A stretch of 64,000 bases of DNA, from contig NZ_JBDPZC010000002.1 in NCBI RefSeq assembly GCF_039872765.1, forward strand, positions 1-64,000. Direction: 5' to 3'. This document shows positions 35,699 to 44,839 of the stretch, one piece after another; positions within the stretch are counted from its first letter, which is position 1, and the number at the start of each line of letters is the position of its first letter. Made by a program: the position numbers and the translations under genes. This stretch comes from Roseateles_B flavus (GTDB taxonomy: Bacteria > Pseudomonadota > Gammaproteobacteria > Burkholderiales > Burkholderiaceae_C). The notes below the pieces were generated by a model. That model was not told the DNA's origin. It saw only the letters and a program-made list of their open reading frames with translations, and searched no databases.

Positions 35699-36739
35699 AT
35701 GGACCGACGTCATTTCCTGCAGGCCCCGGCCGTGCTCGGCCCGCTGACCGCCACCGGCGCCGCAGGGGCTGCGAGCGCAAGACCTGACCCCGTGCGCCCG
35801 CGCCGCCTGCGCCCGGGCGACACGCTGGGCCTGATCAGCCCCGCCAACGCCAGCTTCGAACGCGAGCCCGTGGCCCTGGCCATCGAGGCCCTGCAGGCCC
35901 TGGGCCTGAAGGTGAAGCTGGGCGCGCATGCGCTGTCCCGCCGGGGCCAGTTCGGCGGCAGCGATGCCGAACGCGCCGAGGACATCCACCGCTTCTTCGC
36001 CGATGACGGCATCGCCGGCCTGCTGGCCCTCACCGGCGGCTCGGGCTGTGCGCGCATCGTGGACCGGCTGGACTACGGCCTGATCCGCCAGCATCCCAAG
36101 TTCTTCGGCGGCTTCTCGGATGTCACCTGCCTGATCAACGCCATCCACCGCCAGACCGGGCTCCTCACCTTCCATGCGCCCTTTGCCGGCTCCACATGGA
36201 CGGCCTTCACCACCCAGCACTTCCGTGCCCTGGTGATGGCGGGCGAGGCGCCGCTGCTGCGCAATCCCGAGGGCGAGCAGGGGGGCGATCTGGTGCAGGC
36301 CCATGACCGCGCCTGGACCGTGCGCGGCGGGCGCGCCCGCGGCCGGCTGGTGGGCGGCAACCTGGCCGTGCTCAGCGCCATGGCCGGCTCGGCCTACTTT
36401 CCGGACTTCGACGGCGCGGTGCTCTTCCTGGAAGACATCAACGAGTACATCTACCGCGTGGACCGCATGCTGGCCACCCTGCGCCTGGCTGGGGCCTTCC
36501 GCCGTCTGGCCGGCGTGGTGCTGGGCCAGTTCACGAAGTGCGAGCCGGGCGACGGCAACTACGGCACGCTGACGCTGGACGAGGTCTTCGAGGACTACTT
36601 CGGCGGGCTGGGCGTGCCGGTCTACCGCGGCGCGATGATCGGCCACATTCCGCGCAAGTTCACCCTGCCCGTCGGCGCCGAGGCCGAAATCGACGCGGAC
36701 GCCCGCACCCTGCGCATCCTGGCGCCAGTGGTGGCCTGA
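35699..36739 (+). CDS. LD-carboxypeptidase (peptidase S66, LdcA/MccF type)
   Basis: A 346-residue protein with an N-terminal RRHFLQ Tat-like signal (1-27). The S66 fold shows GLISPANASF, LALTGGSGCARIVDRLDY, GFSDVTCLINAI and the C-terminal IGHIPRKFTLPVGAEAEID. The turn that carries the Ser nucleophile in LdcA (GGYGS in my recollection) reads GGSGC here, so Cys117 lies at that place. The dispersed motif sits in the signal region (ARPDP). AAGGAG lies 6 bases before the ATG. It would trim D-Ala from muropeptides, fitting its neighbours. Confidence 0.87.
   Translation: MDRRHFLQAPAVLGPLTATGAAGAASARPDPVRPRRLRPGDTLGLISPANASFEREPVALAIEALQALGLKVKLGAHALSRRGQFGGSDAERAEDIHRFFADDGIAGLLALTGGSGCARIVDRLDYGLIRQHPKFFGGFSDVTCLINAIHRQTGLLTFHAPFAGSTWTAFTTQHFRALVMAGEAPLLRNPEGEQGGDLVQAHDRAWTVRGGRARGRLVGGNLAVLSAMAGSAYFPDFDGAVLFLEDINEYIYRVDRMLATLRLAGAFRRLAGVVLGQFTKCEPGDGNYGTLTLDEVFEDYFGGLGVPVYRGAMIGHIPRKFTLPVGAEAEIDADARTLRILAPVVA
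35777..35791 (+). repeat. Dispersed 15-bp motif, perfect copy
   Basis: GCAAGACCTGACCCC in the signal-peptide region of the LD-carboxypeptidase gene, read as ARPDP, a different frame from the QDLTP copies. Confidence 0.8.
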
Positions 36740-36749
36740 GCGGGGGCCC

Positions 36750-37562
36750 TCAGTTGCAGGGCGCCGCCGGCAGCGCATACGGCTGCAACAGCTCGGCCAT
36801 GCGCCCACTGCGGCACAGCTGCTGCAGGCTGCGCTGGAAGCGCTGCTGATCGGCCACGCTCAGGCGCTGGCGGCTCAGGCCGAAGTGGTAGCCGAACTGC
36901 TTGACCGTGCCCACGGCCTGCAGGGGCGGCATGTCGTTCTGGGCGGTGAGCCACAGGGCCACGGCCTCGTTCATCAGCACCAGGCCCAGGGGGCCGTAGC
37001 GGCCTGCATGCAGCATGCGCAGCACGGTGAGGTTGTCACGCTCGATCAGGGTCTGGATCTGCAGGCCCTGGGCCAGCTCCTCCAGCATCATCGAGGTGCC
37101 CGAAGGGCCGTAGGCCGCCACCGTGCGGCCCTCCAGCGAGGCCGGCCCCTTGTACTGCAGGCTCTCGCCCTGGCGACCGAAGACGGTGTAGCGCGCCTGC
37201 AGCACGGCCGGCGAGAGCGCGAAGTACTTGCGCCGCTCCGGGGCGTCGACCACGGTGAACAGGCCGTCGGCCTCACCCTGCTCTGCCAGGGCCAGCGCCC
37301 GCCGCCAGGGCATCACCCGGATCTCGCAGCGCCAGCCGAGCTGCTCGCAGGCCTTGTCCAGCACATCCACCATGGGGCCGGCAGGCTTGCCGGCACGCTC
37401 GTAGGTGTAGGGTGGGAAGGGTTCGGTCAGGAAGAGACGCCGGGGCGCCGGCGCCGCCTGGGCCGCCAGCACGGCCAGGCCCGCCACTGCGGTGCCGAGC
37501 AGGCGGACCAGGGCACGGAAGCCGGGAAGGCGGGCGCAGGCGGCCCGCGGCGTCAGGGGCAT
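36750..37562 (-). CDS. Family 3 (amino-acid type) solute-binding protein
   Basis: A 270-residue exported SBP_bac_3 protein: signal peptide about 1-40 with a long basic start, then LTEPFPPYTY, GPMVDVLDKACEQLGWRCEI, VMPWRRALALAEQGEADGLF and GPSGTSMM. These binding proteins usually act with an ABC permease, but none of that family is nearby. The next gene is a paralog of similar layout (SPAVLQARYTVF/SPVLNARYALF; PYALPA near both C-termini), so a tandem duplication is clear. It is convergent with the LD-carboxypeptidase gene. Confidence 0.85.
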   Translation of the reverse strand: MPLTPRAACARLPGFRALVRLLGTAVAGLAVLAAQAAPAPRRLFLTEPFPPYTYERAGKPAGPMVDVLDKACEQLGWRCEIRVMPWRRALALAEQGEADGLFTVVDAPERRKYFALSPAVLQARYTVFGRQGESLQYKGPASLEGRTVAAYGPSGTSMMLEELAQGLQIQTLIERDNLTVLRMLHAGRYGPLGLVLMNEAVALWLTAQNDMPPLQAVGTVKQFGYHFGLSRQRLSVADQQRFQRSLQQLCRSGRMAELLQPYALPAAPCN

Positions 37563-37643
37563 GGGGTGCTGTCTCCGGGGATGAGGCTGCCAGCATAGGG
37601 CCTGCGAGGCGCGCATCTGGCGCGCCAGGCCCCGCGCCGGCGC

Positions 37644-38426
37644 TCAGCGCGGCATGCGCACCACACAGGCCGAGGCCGGCAGCGCATAGGGGCGGACCAG
37701 CGCGGCCGTGCGCCCGCTGCGGCAGTTGGCCGCCAGGGCTTCGTCGAAGCGCTGGAAGTCGGCCTCCGAGAGCCGGGCCTTGACGAGGCCAAAGCCGTAG
37801 CTGATCTCCCGGACCACGCCGGCCATCTGCAGGCCCTGCAGCTGCTCCTGCTTGAGCAGCCACAGCGCCACGCTCTCGTTGATGAAGGCCAGGCCTTGCT
37901 CGCCGTAGCGGCCATGGACCAGCTTGCGCAGCACCGTGGCGTTGTCGGGCTCCACATGCACCGACACGCCGGGGCCGTCCTGCAGCAGCTCATTGAGGGC
38001 CGCCGAGGTGCCCGAGGGGCCGTAGACGCCCAGCTCACGCCCCTCCAGGCTGGCCGGTCCATCGTAGCGGTAGCTCTGGCCGCTGCGACTGAACAGGGCG
38101 TAGCGGGCATTCAGCACGGGGCTGCTGAAGTGGAACAGGCGCTCGCGCTCGGGCGTCTGCAGCAATGGGAAGAGGCCGTCGAGGCGGCCGGCCTCGGCCT
38201 CGGCCAGCGCGCGGCGCCAGGGCAGCAGGGTCAGCTCGCAGCGCCAGGCCAGTCGCTCGCAGGTGGCTCGAAGCACCTCCACCATGGGGCCCACGGCCCG
38301 CCCCTGGCGCTCGACCACATAGGGCGGAAAGGGTTCCGTCCCGAAGTGCAGCACGGGCGGTGGCTCGGCGGCGATCGGCGTCGCGACCAGCAGGCTCAGA
38401 CTCAGCGTCAGGACCAGAGGCTTCAT
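37644..38426 (-). CDS. Family 3 solute-binding protein, tandem paralog
   Basis: A 260-residue exported SBP_bac_3 protein: signal peptide 1-20, then FGTEPFPPYVVERQG, GPMVEVLRATCERLAWRCEL, LPWRRALAEAEAGRLDGLF, GPASLEGRELGVYGPSGTS and C-terminal YALPASACVV. It and the upstream-reading paralog (81 bases apart) are aligned along their whole length by eye. The ligand is unknown; FPPY and WRRA motifs are common in polar amino acid binders and in sensor-type periplasmic domains. Confidence 0.85.
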   Translation of the reverse strand: MKPLVLTLSLSLLVATPIAAEPPPVLHFGTEPFPPYVVERQGRAVGPMVEVLRATCERLAWRCELTLLPWRRALAEAEAGRLDGLFPLLQTPERERLFHFSSPVLNARYALFSRSGQSYRYDGPASLEGRELGVYGPSGTSAALNELLQDGPGVSVHVEPDNATVLRKLVHGRYGEQGLAFINESVALWLLKQEQLQGLQMAGVVREISYGFGLVKARLSEADFQRFDEALAANCRSGRTAALVRPYALPASACVVRMPR

Positions 38427-38462
38427 GCAGGCAGCATAGCGCCAGTACGGCGGGCCGCGGGA

Positions 38463-39947
38463 TCAGGACTGACCCGCCAGCCAGTCCACGATGCGGTCCA
38501 GGGCCGGGCGACCCACCCAGAGGGCCGACTCGTCATTGAGCATCAGCACCAGCACCCAGGAGCGGCCGCGACGGTCCTGCACCAGGCCGGCCAGGGAGAC
38601 GACATTGCGCAAGGTGCCCGTCTTGAGCCGGGCCCGCCCCTGGGCCGGCGAGCCCTGGAAGCGGCGTGACAGCGTGCCGTCGACACCCGCCAGGGGCAGG
38701 CCGGCCAGCCAATCCGGCGCATGGCGGCCCTGGGCGGCCTGGCGGATCACGGCGGCCAGGGTCTCGGCGCTCATGCGCTCGCTGCGCGAGAGTCCGGCGC
38801 CGTTGTCCGGCACCAGTTCGGGCGCAGCGATCCCCTGCTCGCTCAGCCAGCGCTGCACCGCCTGGGCGGCCCGCTCGCGGGTGGGCAGGGCGGAGTCAGC
38901 GCCCGCCTGCTGGCCCAGTCGCAGGTAGACGAGGCGCAGCTGGACGTTGTCGGAGCGCTTGAGCGCGCCGCGCAGCACCTCCGCCAGCGGCCGGCCCCAG
39001 CGGGTCTGCAGCACGCGGGCCTCGGCGGGCGCACGCCCGCTGCGCAGCTCGCCGCTCATCGTCCCGCCCAGGGACAGCCACAGCTGGCGCACCGTCTCGC
39101 CCAGCAGCCACTGGCGGTCCAGCAGCTGCAGGGCCTGGCTCACCCGGCACTCGACGGGGAAGCGGCCGCTGAGCAGCAGGCGCGGCGGCGTGCCGCCCTG
39201 GCCGGGCTCGAAACGCGGCTGCAGGGGCAGCACGTCCCAGTGCCGGCAGGGGGCCTCGGCCTGGGTCAGGCCGCTGGTGTCGACTTGCAGCTGCGGCCAG
39301 GCCGGCAGGCGCGCCTGCACCGGCCCCTGGGCACCGCTGGAGAGCTCCAGCAGCTGCACGCCGCCCTCCAGCAGCAGGGCGTCGGGCACGACGTTGTAGG
39401 GGAAGTTGGGCGTGTCGTCGAAGTCCGGCGACTGCAGGTCCTCGCGCTCGGGCAGGAAGGCGCTGCGGTCCAGCACCAGGCCGCCGCGCAGCTCGCGCAC
39501 GCCGGACTGCCGCAGCTCGCGCAGCAGCTGCCACAGGGCGGCGCTGTCCAGCTCGCCGTCGCCGCCGCCGCGCAGGTACAGCGGGGTCTCGAGGATGCCG
39601 TCCTGCGGCGTGCCCGTGCTCAGCAGCTCGGTCCGGGTCCGCGCGCCTGGCCCCAGCTGGTCCAGGGCGACGGCGGCCGTCAGCAGCTTGGCCACCGAGC
39701 CCGGCACCATGGGCCTGTCCGCCTGCCAGGCATAGCCGGCGCGGGGGCGGTCCAGCGGGAAGGCACGCAGGGCCAGGGATTCAGGCGGCAGGCCGGCCCG
39801 CTGGAGGGCCGCGGCGACCGGCGCCGGCAGCCGCTCCGTGGCGCCCTGCACCGGCAAGGAGAGGCCCACGCAGGCCAGACCCAGAAGGGCGGCCTGCACC
39901 AGGGACCGAAAGGGGAGTGGGCGGGTGGCGGGGGCGCTGCAATGCAT
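38463..39947 (-). CDS. dacB: D-Ala-D-Ala carboxypeptidase/endopeptidase (PBP4)
   Basis: A 494-residue exported penicillin-binding protein of the DacB (S13) family that cleaves the terminal D-Ala and peptide cross-links of peptidoglycan. The active-site motifs are SVAK (Ser84, Lys87), SDN (KRSDNVQLR) and KTG (RLKTGTLRN). A signal peptide covers about 1-36. The ATG at 39947 starts it. The gene is downstream in the same direction as, and 36 bases from, the second solute-binding gene's start, but transcribed towards it; they may share a transcript. Confidence 0.93.
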   Translation of the reverse strand: MHCSAPATRPLPFRSLVQAALLGLACVGLSLPVQGATERLPAPVAAALQRAGLPPESLALRAFPLDRPRAGYAWQADRPMVPGSVAKLLTAAVALDQLGPGARTRTELLSTGTPQDGILETPLYLRGGGDGELDSAALWQLLRELRQSGVRELRGGLVLDRSAFLPEREDLQSPDFDDTPNFPYNVVPDALLLEGGVQLLELSSGAQGPVQARLPAWPQLQVDTSGLTQAEAPCRHWDVLPLQPRFEPGQGGTPPRLLLSGRFPVECRVSQALQLLDRQWLLGETVRQLWLSLGGTMSGELRSGRAPAEARVLQTRWGRPLAEVLRGALKRSDNVQLRLVYLRLGQQAGADSALPTRERAAQAVQRWLSEQGIAAPELVPDNGAGLSRSERMSAETLAAVIRQAAQGRHAPDWLAGLPLAGVDGTLSRRFQGSPAQGRARLKTGTLRNVVSLAGLVQDRRGRSWVLVLMLNDESALWVGRPALDRIVDWLAGQS

Positions 39948-40028
39948 GGACCGCAATGTAGCGCCCGGCCGGCATCCGGCCGGCATCCTGAGGACCCAGG
40001 AGCGGACGGAGCGGCGCAGGCAGGGCGC

Positions 40029-40259
40029 TCAGCGCAGGTAGTCGGAGACGCCGTGGCGGAACTTGTCCTCGAACTGGGACTGGCATTGCTCCCATTCCTC
40101 CAGCGTCGAGTCCTGGACTTCCAGACCATCGATCTTGCTGCTCCCGACGATGTTCAGCGGCCGTGCGATGGCGTTCATCGCGCTGCGTCCCAGCGCGGCC
40201 ATGCGGGCCATGCCGGTCTCGGGATGTGCGGCCCCGCGGGGCTTGATCAGCTGTGCCAT
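40029..40259 (-). CDS. Small conserved-looking protein, unknown
   Basis: A 76-residue protein with no signal or TM segment; the N-terminal half is small and Ala/Met-rich, the C-terminal half acidic (DSTLEEWEQCQSQFEDKFRHG). It starts ATG 40259 with an AGAGGTGG ribosome site 6 bases before it, which supports translation. I do not recognise it. It lies between dacB and a hydrolase gene on the same strand; the 136-bp gap upstream contains only a small CCCCT/AGGGG hairpin. Confidence 0.65.
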   Translation of the reverse strand: MAQLIKPRGAAHPETGMARMAALGRSAMNAIARPLNIVGSSKIDGLEVQDSTLEEWEQCQSQFEDKFRHGVSDYLR

Positions 40260-40395
40260 GGTCCACCTCTACGGCTTCAGTGATGGATCCAGTGTGCGCC
40301 GCTGCCTGGGCGAAAGCCATCGCATCTGCGGCGCAGAAGCCCCCTGTTTCAGGGGACCGTCACCTGTTGAGGTGGCAAGGGGCGAGGGCCCGCGA

Positions 40396-41397
40396 TCAGG
40401 GCCGGGGTTCGACCTGGGTGGCCACGAACTCGCGGATCTGCTCGACCATGGGCTGCACCGCGCGCGGGGCATCGATGTCGCCTGCCAGCACGTGCTGGCC
40501 GGGCGATTCGCTGTAGTCGACCTCGATCAGCTGCTTGCGCGGACTGCCGATGCGCTCGAAGGCCGCGCGGGCCTCGGCGACGTCGATCACGGTATCGCGC
40601 GGGGACATCAGCATCAGCGTGGGCGCCTGGATCTTGCCCAGCTCGCTGCTGCGCACGCGCTCGACCAGGGCCATCATGGGGAACAGCGCCTCGGTGGGGT
40701 AGCGGTGGGTCCAGAAGCGCGCCTTGCGCTCATTGGCGGGCTTCTCCTCGTACTCGGCGCCCTGCACCAGGCGGGCGATGCTGCGGCCCCAGGGCCAGTT
40801 GATGATGCCGGCCTTGGGATCGCGGGGACCGAAGTTGGGAGAGATGAGCACCCAGCCGGCCACGTCCTTGGCTTCCTCGCGCTGGGCCAGCCAGGCGGCC
40901 AGGGTGGCGCCGGTGGAGGCCCCCACCACCAGCACGCGTTCGCCGATGCGCTGGCCCACCTGCAGGGCCTCCAGCGCGTCGGCCTTCCACTGGCCCAGGC
41001 TGGCCTGGGCCATGGCGTCGCCAGGCAGGCCGTGGCCGGCCAGGCGGGTGTAGAAGGTGTTGCCGCCCAGGGCCTGGGCCAGGCGCTCGGGCACAGGCGC
41101 CATCTCCTGGCGGGTGGCGGAGAAGCCGTGCAGGTAGACTACGGCCCAGGGCGCGCGTTTGCGGCCCTGGTCGCCCCAGACGATGTGCTTCTCGGTCTGC
41201 GGCGTCAGGCCGGCGACGCGCGCCTCGCCGGCGGCCAGCTGGGCCTCCAGCGCGTCCATCTGCTCGGGCAGGTGGACGGGCGTCATGGGGGCAGGCTCCC
41301 AGGCGATCTCGCCGTTGCGGGGGCCGATGGAAAAAACCAGGCCGCAGGCCAGCAGCGCCAGTGCGGCGCCCCAGGCAATGCGGCCTGCCCGGCTCAC
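40396..41397 (-). CDS. Alpha/beta hydrolase with N-terminal membrane anchor
   Basis: A 333-residue protein. One TM helix (about 8-25) anchors it at the inner membrane, then an alpha/beta hydrolase fold: VVYLHGFSATRQE is the oxyanion strand-turn, VLVVGASTGATLAAW holds the nucleophile Ser (GASTG), and SPRDTVID plus GQHVLAGD supply the Asp and His region. The GTG start at 41397 overlaps the aminotransferase stop by 4 bases (GTGA). A longer in-frame reading into the aminotransferase is antisense-frame noise. Lipase- or esterase-like; substrate unknown. Confidence 0.85.
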   Translation of the reverse strand: MSRAGRIAWGAALALLACGLVFSIGPRNGEIAWEPAPMTPVHLPEQMDALEAQLAAGEARVAGLTPQTEKHIVWGDQGRKRAPWAVVYLHGFSATRQEMAPVPERLAQALGGNTFYTRLAGHGLPGDAMAQASLGQWKADALEALQVGQRIGERVLVVGASTGATLAAWLAQREEAKDVAGWVLISPNFGPRDPKAGIINWPWGRSIARLVQGAEYEEKPANERKARFWTHRYPTEALFPMMALVERVRSSELGKIQAPTLMLMSPRDTVIDVAEARAAFERIGSPRKQLIEVDYSESPGQHVLAGDIDAPRAVQPMVEQIREFVATQVEPRP

Positions 41398-42587
41398 GCC
41401 AGCACCGCGGCCATGGCGTTGGCCACGGCTTCCACGTTCTTGGTGTTGAGGCCGGCAACGCACATGCGGCCGGAGCGGACCAGGTAGACGCCGAACTCGT
41501 CCTTCAGGCGGTCCACCTGGGCGGGCGTGAGGCCCGTGTAGCTGAACATGCCGCGCTGGTGCAGGAAGTAGTCGAAGTTGCGGCCCGGCAGCTTGGCCGA
41601 CAGCACCTGGTGCAGGGCGTTGCGCATGGCCAGGATGCGCTCGCGCATCTCCTCGACCTCGCCTTCCCACAGGGCGCGCAGGGCCGGGTCGCCCAGCACC
41701 TTGGCGACCAGCTGGCCGCCGTGCATCGGCGGGTTGGAGTAGTTGCGGCGGATGGTGGCCTTGAGCTGGCCGAGCACGTGCGTGGCCTGCTGGGCGTCCG
41801 GGCAGACGACGGAGAGGCCGCCGCAGCGCTCGCCGTAGAGGCTCATGTTCTTGGAGAAGCTGTTGGCCACGAAGAAGCACAGACCGGCATCGGCCATGGC
41901 ACGGATGGCGAAGGCGTCCTGCTCCAGGCCTTCACCGTAGCCCTGGTAGGCGATGTCCAGGAAGGGCAGCAGCTCGCGCTGCTTCAGCAGGGGGATCAGG
42001 GTGTCCCACTGGGTGGGGGTCAGGTCCACGCCGGTGGGGTTGTGGCAGCAGGCGTGCAGCAGCACCACGCTCTTGGCGGGCATGGCCTGCACGGCCTCCA
42101 GCAGCTCCTTGAAGCGCACGCCGCCGGTGACCGGGTCGTAGTAGGGATAGGTCTTGACCGCGATGCCCGAGCCTTCGAAGACAGCGCGGTGGTTGTCCCA
42201 GGTGGGGTCGGAGACGTAGATCGCGCTCTCGGGGAAGTAGCGCTTGATGAAGTCGGCGCCGACCTTCAGGCCGCCGCTGGAACCCACGCTCTGGATGGTG
42301 GCCACGCGGCCCGCCTTCAGCACCTCGGCGTCGCGGCCGAACAGCAGAGCCTGCACCTCGGTGCGGAAGGCGGCCAGGCCTTCCATGGGCAGGTAGGGTC
42401 GCGCGCCGGCGGACTCGACGACGGCCAGCTCGGCCTTGCGGACCGAATCCATCATGGGAATGCGGCCGTCGTTGTCGAAGTAGATGCCAATGGACAGGTT
42501 GATCTTGCCGGCCCGCGGATCCTTCTGGAAGGCTTCGTTCAGGCTGAGGATGGGGTCGCCAGCGTAGGCGTCAACGTGTTGGAACAT
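41394..42587 (-). CDS. Aromatic/aspartate aminotransferase
   Basis: A 397-residue PLP-dependent class I aminotransferase of the AspC/TyrB subgroup that swaps amino groups between aspartate or aromatic amino acids and 2-oxoglutarate. The PLP lysine is in SFSKNMSLYGERCG (about 250), and LLHACCHNPTGVDL (about 190) and NYSNPP (284 region) are family signatures. The N-terminal FQHVDAYAGDPILSLNEAF is near-identical in character to AspC. It is co-translated with the alpha/beta hydrolase. The 212 bp upstream (42588-42799) show no gene; a promoter is presumably there. Confidence 0.93.
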   Translation of the reverse strand: MFQHVDAYAGDPILSLNEAFQKDPRAGKINLSIGIYFDNDGRIPMMDSVRKAELAVVESAGARPYLPMEGLAAFRTEVQALLFGRDAEVLKAGRVATIQSVGSSGGLKVGADFIKRYFPESAIYVSDPTWDNHRAVFEGSGIAVKTYPYYDPVTGGVRFKELLEAVQAMPAKSVVLLHACCHNPTGVDLTPTQWDTLIPLLKQRELLPFLDIAYQGYGEGLEQDAFAIRAMADAGLCFFVANSFSKNMSLYGERCGGLSVVCPDAQQATHVLGQLKATIRRNYSNPPMHGGQLVAKVLGDPALRALWEGEVEEMRERILAMRNALHQVLSAKLPGRNFDYFLHQRGMFSYTGLTPAQVDRLKDEFGVYLVRSGRMCVAGLNTKNVEAVANAMAAVLA

Positions 42588-42799
42588 GGCAGGTCACTCC
42601 GGGGTCTGAGACAGCCTGCCATTATGCGGCCGGGGGCCTGGCGCCTGGCCTCGCAGCCGGCAGCCCAGGCCCGCCAGGCCCTGGCGGGCGCCTTCGTCCC
42701 TGATGAGGGGAGGCTTGCCCCGCGCCGGCTGTGCCGCAGGGCCACTGCGCGGGAGTCTATGCCAGGGAGCGGCCCTGTTCGCGTGCCGAAGGGCACCCG

Positions 42800-43969
42800 T
42801 CAGCGCGGGCCCGGAGCGCCCGCCGCGGGCGCCAGCCAGTGCGCGAAGCGCCCATGCGGATGCGACCAGGCCAGGGCCTGGGGCGCCTGCCCGGCCCGGC
42901 GCCATTGCCACAGCGTGGCGCTGCCCGCGGACACGCCGTCGGGCCGGGGTGCCAGCGCGGTGTCGGCGGGCCAGTCGCTGTCAGCCCGGGACTCGGCTGA
43001 GAGCCACCACAGTCCCCGGTGCGCCATCAGCCGCTCGACGCGCTGGCCATGGCGAAGGCGGTCCGCCGCCTGGAAGTAGTAGAGCACCCAGCTGTGGAAC
43101 AGCACGGGCTGCACATCTGGGGGCAGGCCGTCCAGCCAGGCCTCGAGCCGCGCCAGGCCGTCGTCAGCCGCCTGCACCGGCCAGGCGCGCTGCCGCGCCA
43201 GGGCCAGGGCGGACTGCAGGCGCTCGCGGCGCTCCTGGTCATGCGGCCACAGGCAGGCCAGCAGCCAGCGGGCGTCCTCCGGCTCGGCGGCGTGCAGCGG
43301 CCTGAGGTCCACGCCCTGCCGAAAGGCCAGCTCGAAGCCCGCCTCCGGCCGGGGCAGCGCGCCCTGCCAGCGGCAGCTGATCTGCGGAGCGTCCCGGTCC
43401 GCGAGCGCGCCGGCCTCGACCGCCTGCCCGTCCTCCCCGAGGTAGCGGTAGCGGTAGGCATCCACCCCCAGGTTGAGCCCGGCGCTGCAGCCAAAGTCGA
43501 ACAGGGCCAGCCGCCGCCGGCCGCCGGCCCGCGCCAGATGCTGCAGGGCGGGCCACAGCAGGGCGCAGCGGCCGATCTCGTTGGTCTGCGTGGCACGGTG
43601 GCGCAGCAGGCTGCGCAGCGCGGCTTCATGGTCGGCGACAAAGCCGGCCAGGACGGCGGCCAGGGCCTCGTCAGGCAGGCGCCGGCCGCCCACGGAGGGG
43701 AAGTAGGCGGCCAGGGCCGACTGCGGCGCCGCCATCACCCGTGCATGCAGTGCCGCCAGATAGAGGTTGGGCTGGGCCTGCTCGGGCGGCGCCTCGTCCA
43801 TCAGGGCCAGCAGGGCCGGCTGCGCCGCCAGCAGCCGGCACAGGGCCTGGTAGAGCGGATCTTCGGGGCAGTCCTCATCGGCAAAGTGCCGGAACCGGGC
43901 GGACCAGTCCGGCCGTGGCGGCCGGGGCGGCTCGGTGGCGAAGGACGGTGAAGCAGGCAGAGCGGTCAT
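42800..43969 (-). CDS. DUF2332 family protein
   Basis: A 389-residue cytoplasmic protein with FRHFADEDCPEDPLYQALCRLLAAQP at the N-terminus, FDFGCSAGLNLGVDAYRYRYL, and LFHSWVLYYFQAADR, which fit DUF2332. The FDFGCSAGLN stretch resembles a SAM-binding loop, so a methyltransferase-like fold is possible. Function unknown. It is divergent from the Crp-type gene with 57 bases between. Confidence 0.82.
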   Translation of the reverse strand: MTALPASPSFATEPPRPPRPDWSARFRHFADEDCPEDPLYQALCRLLAAQPALLALMDEAPPEQAQPNLYLAALHARVMAAPQSALAAYFPSVGGRRLPDEALAAVLAGFVADHEAALRSLLRHRATQTNEIGRCALLWPALQHLARAGGRRRLALFDFGCSAGLNLGVDAYRYRYLGEDGQAVEAGALADRDAPQISCRWQGALPRPEAGFELAFRQGVDLRPLHAAEPEDARWLLACLWPHDQERRERLQSALALARQRAWPVQAADDGLARLEAWLDGLPPDVQPVLFHSWVLYYFQAADRLRHGQRVERLMAHRGLWWLSAESRADSDWPADTALAPRPDGVSAGSATLWQWRRAGQAPQALAWSHPHGRFAHWLAPAAGAPGPR

Positions 43970-44014
43970 GGGCGAAGCTTAGGCGCAGGGCCGACACGCA
44001 ATGGTCGGATACCC

Positions 44015-44020
44015 GACAAT
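44015..44020 (+). promoter_or_regulatory. -10 box of the Crp-type gene, near-leaderless
   Basis: GACAAT ends 6 bases before the ATG at 44027. CCGACA (43991-43996) is an 18-bp-spaced -35 candidate, matching 4 of 6 consensus bases. Confidence 0.4.
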
Positions 44021-44026
44021 TTCCAT

Positions 44027-44839
44027 ATGTCCGCCCCTCGCGCCCCTGCCGCCCGCTCGTCCGCCAGGGCCCCATCCGGCCCATCCCGGGCTCGAGCCCC
44101 CCGCCCCGGCGCGGCCGCCCCCGGCCGTGTGGACCTGCGGACCGGCTTCGCCGCCGTCCTCGAGAGCCTGGCGCCGGGCCTGCCCCTGGACGACGCCCGC
44201 TGGCAAGCCCTGGCACCGCTGCTGCGCCTGCAGCGCCTGGCGACGGGCGAGGCGGTGCTGCTGCAGGGCCAGCAGCCCCAGGCCTTCTACGCGGTGGTGC
44301 AGGGGGAGATCGAGGCCCGCTTCAGCGGCCTGGACGGCCAGGTCTCGGTGCTGGAAACCATGCGGCCGCCGCGGCTCTTCGGCCTGGCCGGCTTCGTGTG
44401 CCGTCAGCCCTCACGCTACGAGGCCGTGGCGCTGCGCCCCAGCGTGCTGATCGCCATCGGCCCGGCGGCTTATACCCGGCTGATGGATGAGCTGCCCGGC
44501 TTTGCGCGCGCCCTGATGCAGGAATTCGCCGGCCGCTTCGCTGGCACCCTGGGGCTGCTGGCAGCCTCGCGCCATGCCACGGCGGCGGAGCGCCTGCTGC
44601 TGGGTCTGCAGCAGCTGGACCAGGAACGCGGCGAGCCGCTGCCGGGCGAGCCCGGCTGGCGGCGCCTGCGGGTCAGCCAGGCGGAGCTGGCCGCGCTGGC
44701 CAACGTCTCCCGGCAGACGGTCAATGAATGGCTGGGCCAGCAGGCCCGCGAAGGCCGGCTGCGCCAGGCCTACCGCTGCATCCTGTGGCGGCCGCCCGCC
44801 CCCGGCGCCGGGGCGGCGGCACCGTTCACAGGGTCTTGA
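44027..44839 (+). CDS. Crp/Fnr-family transcriptional regulator
   Basis: A 270-residue regulator. A 35-residue Ala/Arg/Pro-rich N-terminal extension is unusual; then a cNMP-binding-like domain (about 45-165; GEAVLLQGQQPQAFYAVVQGEIEA) and a C-terminal winged HTH (VSQAELAALANVSRQTVNEWLGQQ, about 213-236). The ribose-phosphate Arg of true Crp is not evident and there are no Fnr cysteines, so the signal is unknown. It is convergent with, and overlaps by 14 bases, the dihaem cytochrome gene. Confidence 0.88.
   Translation: MSAPRAPAARSSARAPSGPSRARAPRPGAAAPGRVDLRTGFAAVLESLAPGLPLDDARWQALAPLLRLQRLATGEAVLLQGQQPQAFYAVVQGEIEARFSGLDGQVSVLETMRPPRLFGLAGFVCRQPSRYEAVALRPSVLIAIGPAAYTRLMDELPGFARALMQEFAGRFAGTLGLLAASRHATAAERLLLGLQQLDQERGEPLPGEPGWRRLRVSQAELAALANVSRQTVNEWLGQQAREGRLRQAYRCILWRPPAPGAGAAAPFTGS

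Noticed and set aside
41398..41880. Longer start for the alpha/beta hydrolase upstream of 41397
   Set aside because: That stretch is antisense-frame noise inside the aminotransferase gene; GTG 41397 overlaps the stop in GTGA form.
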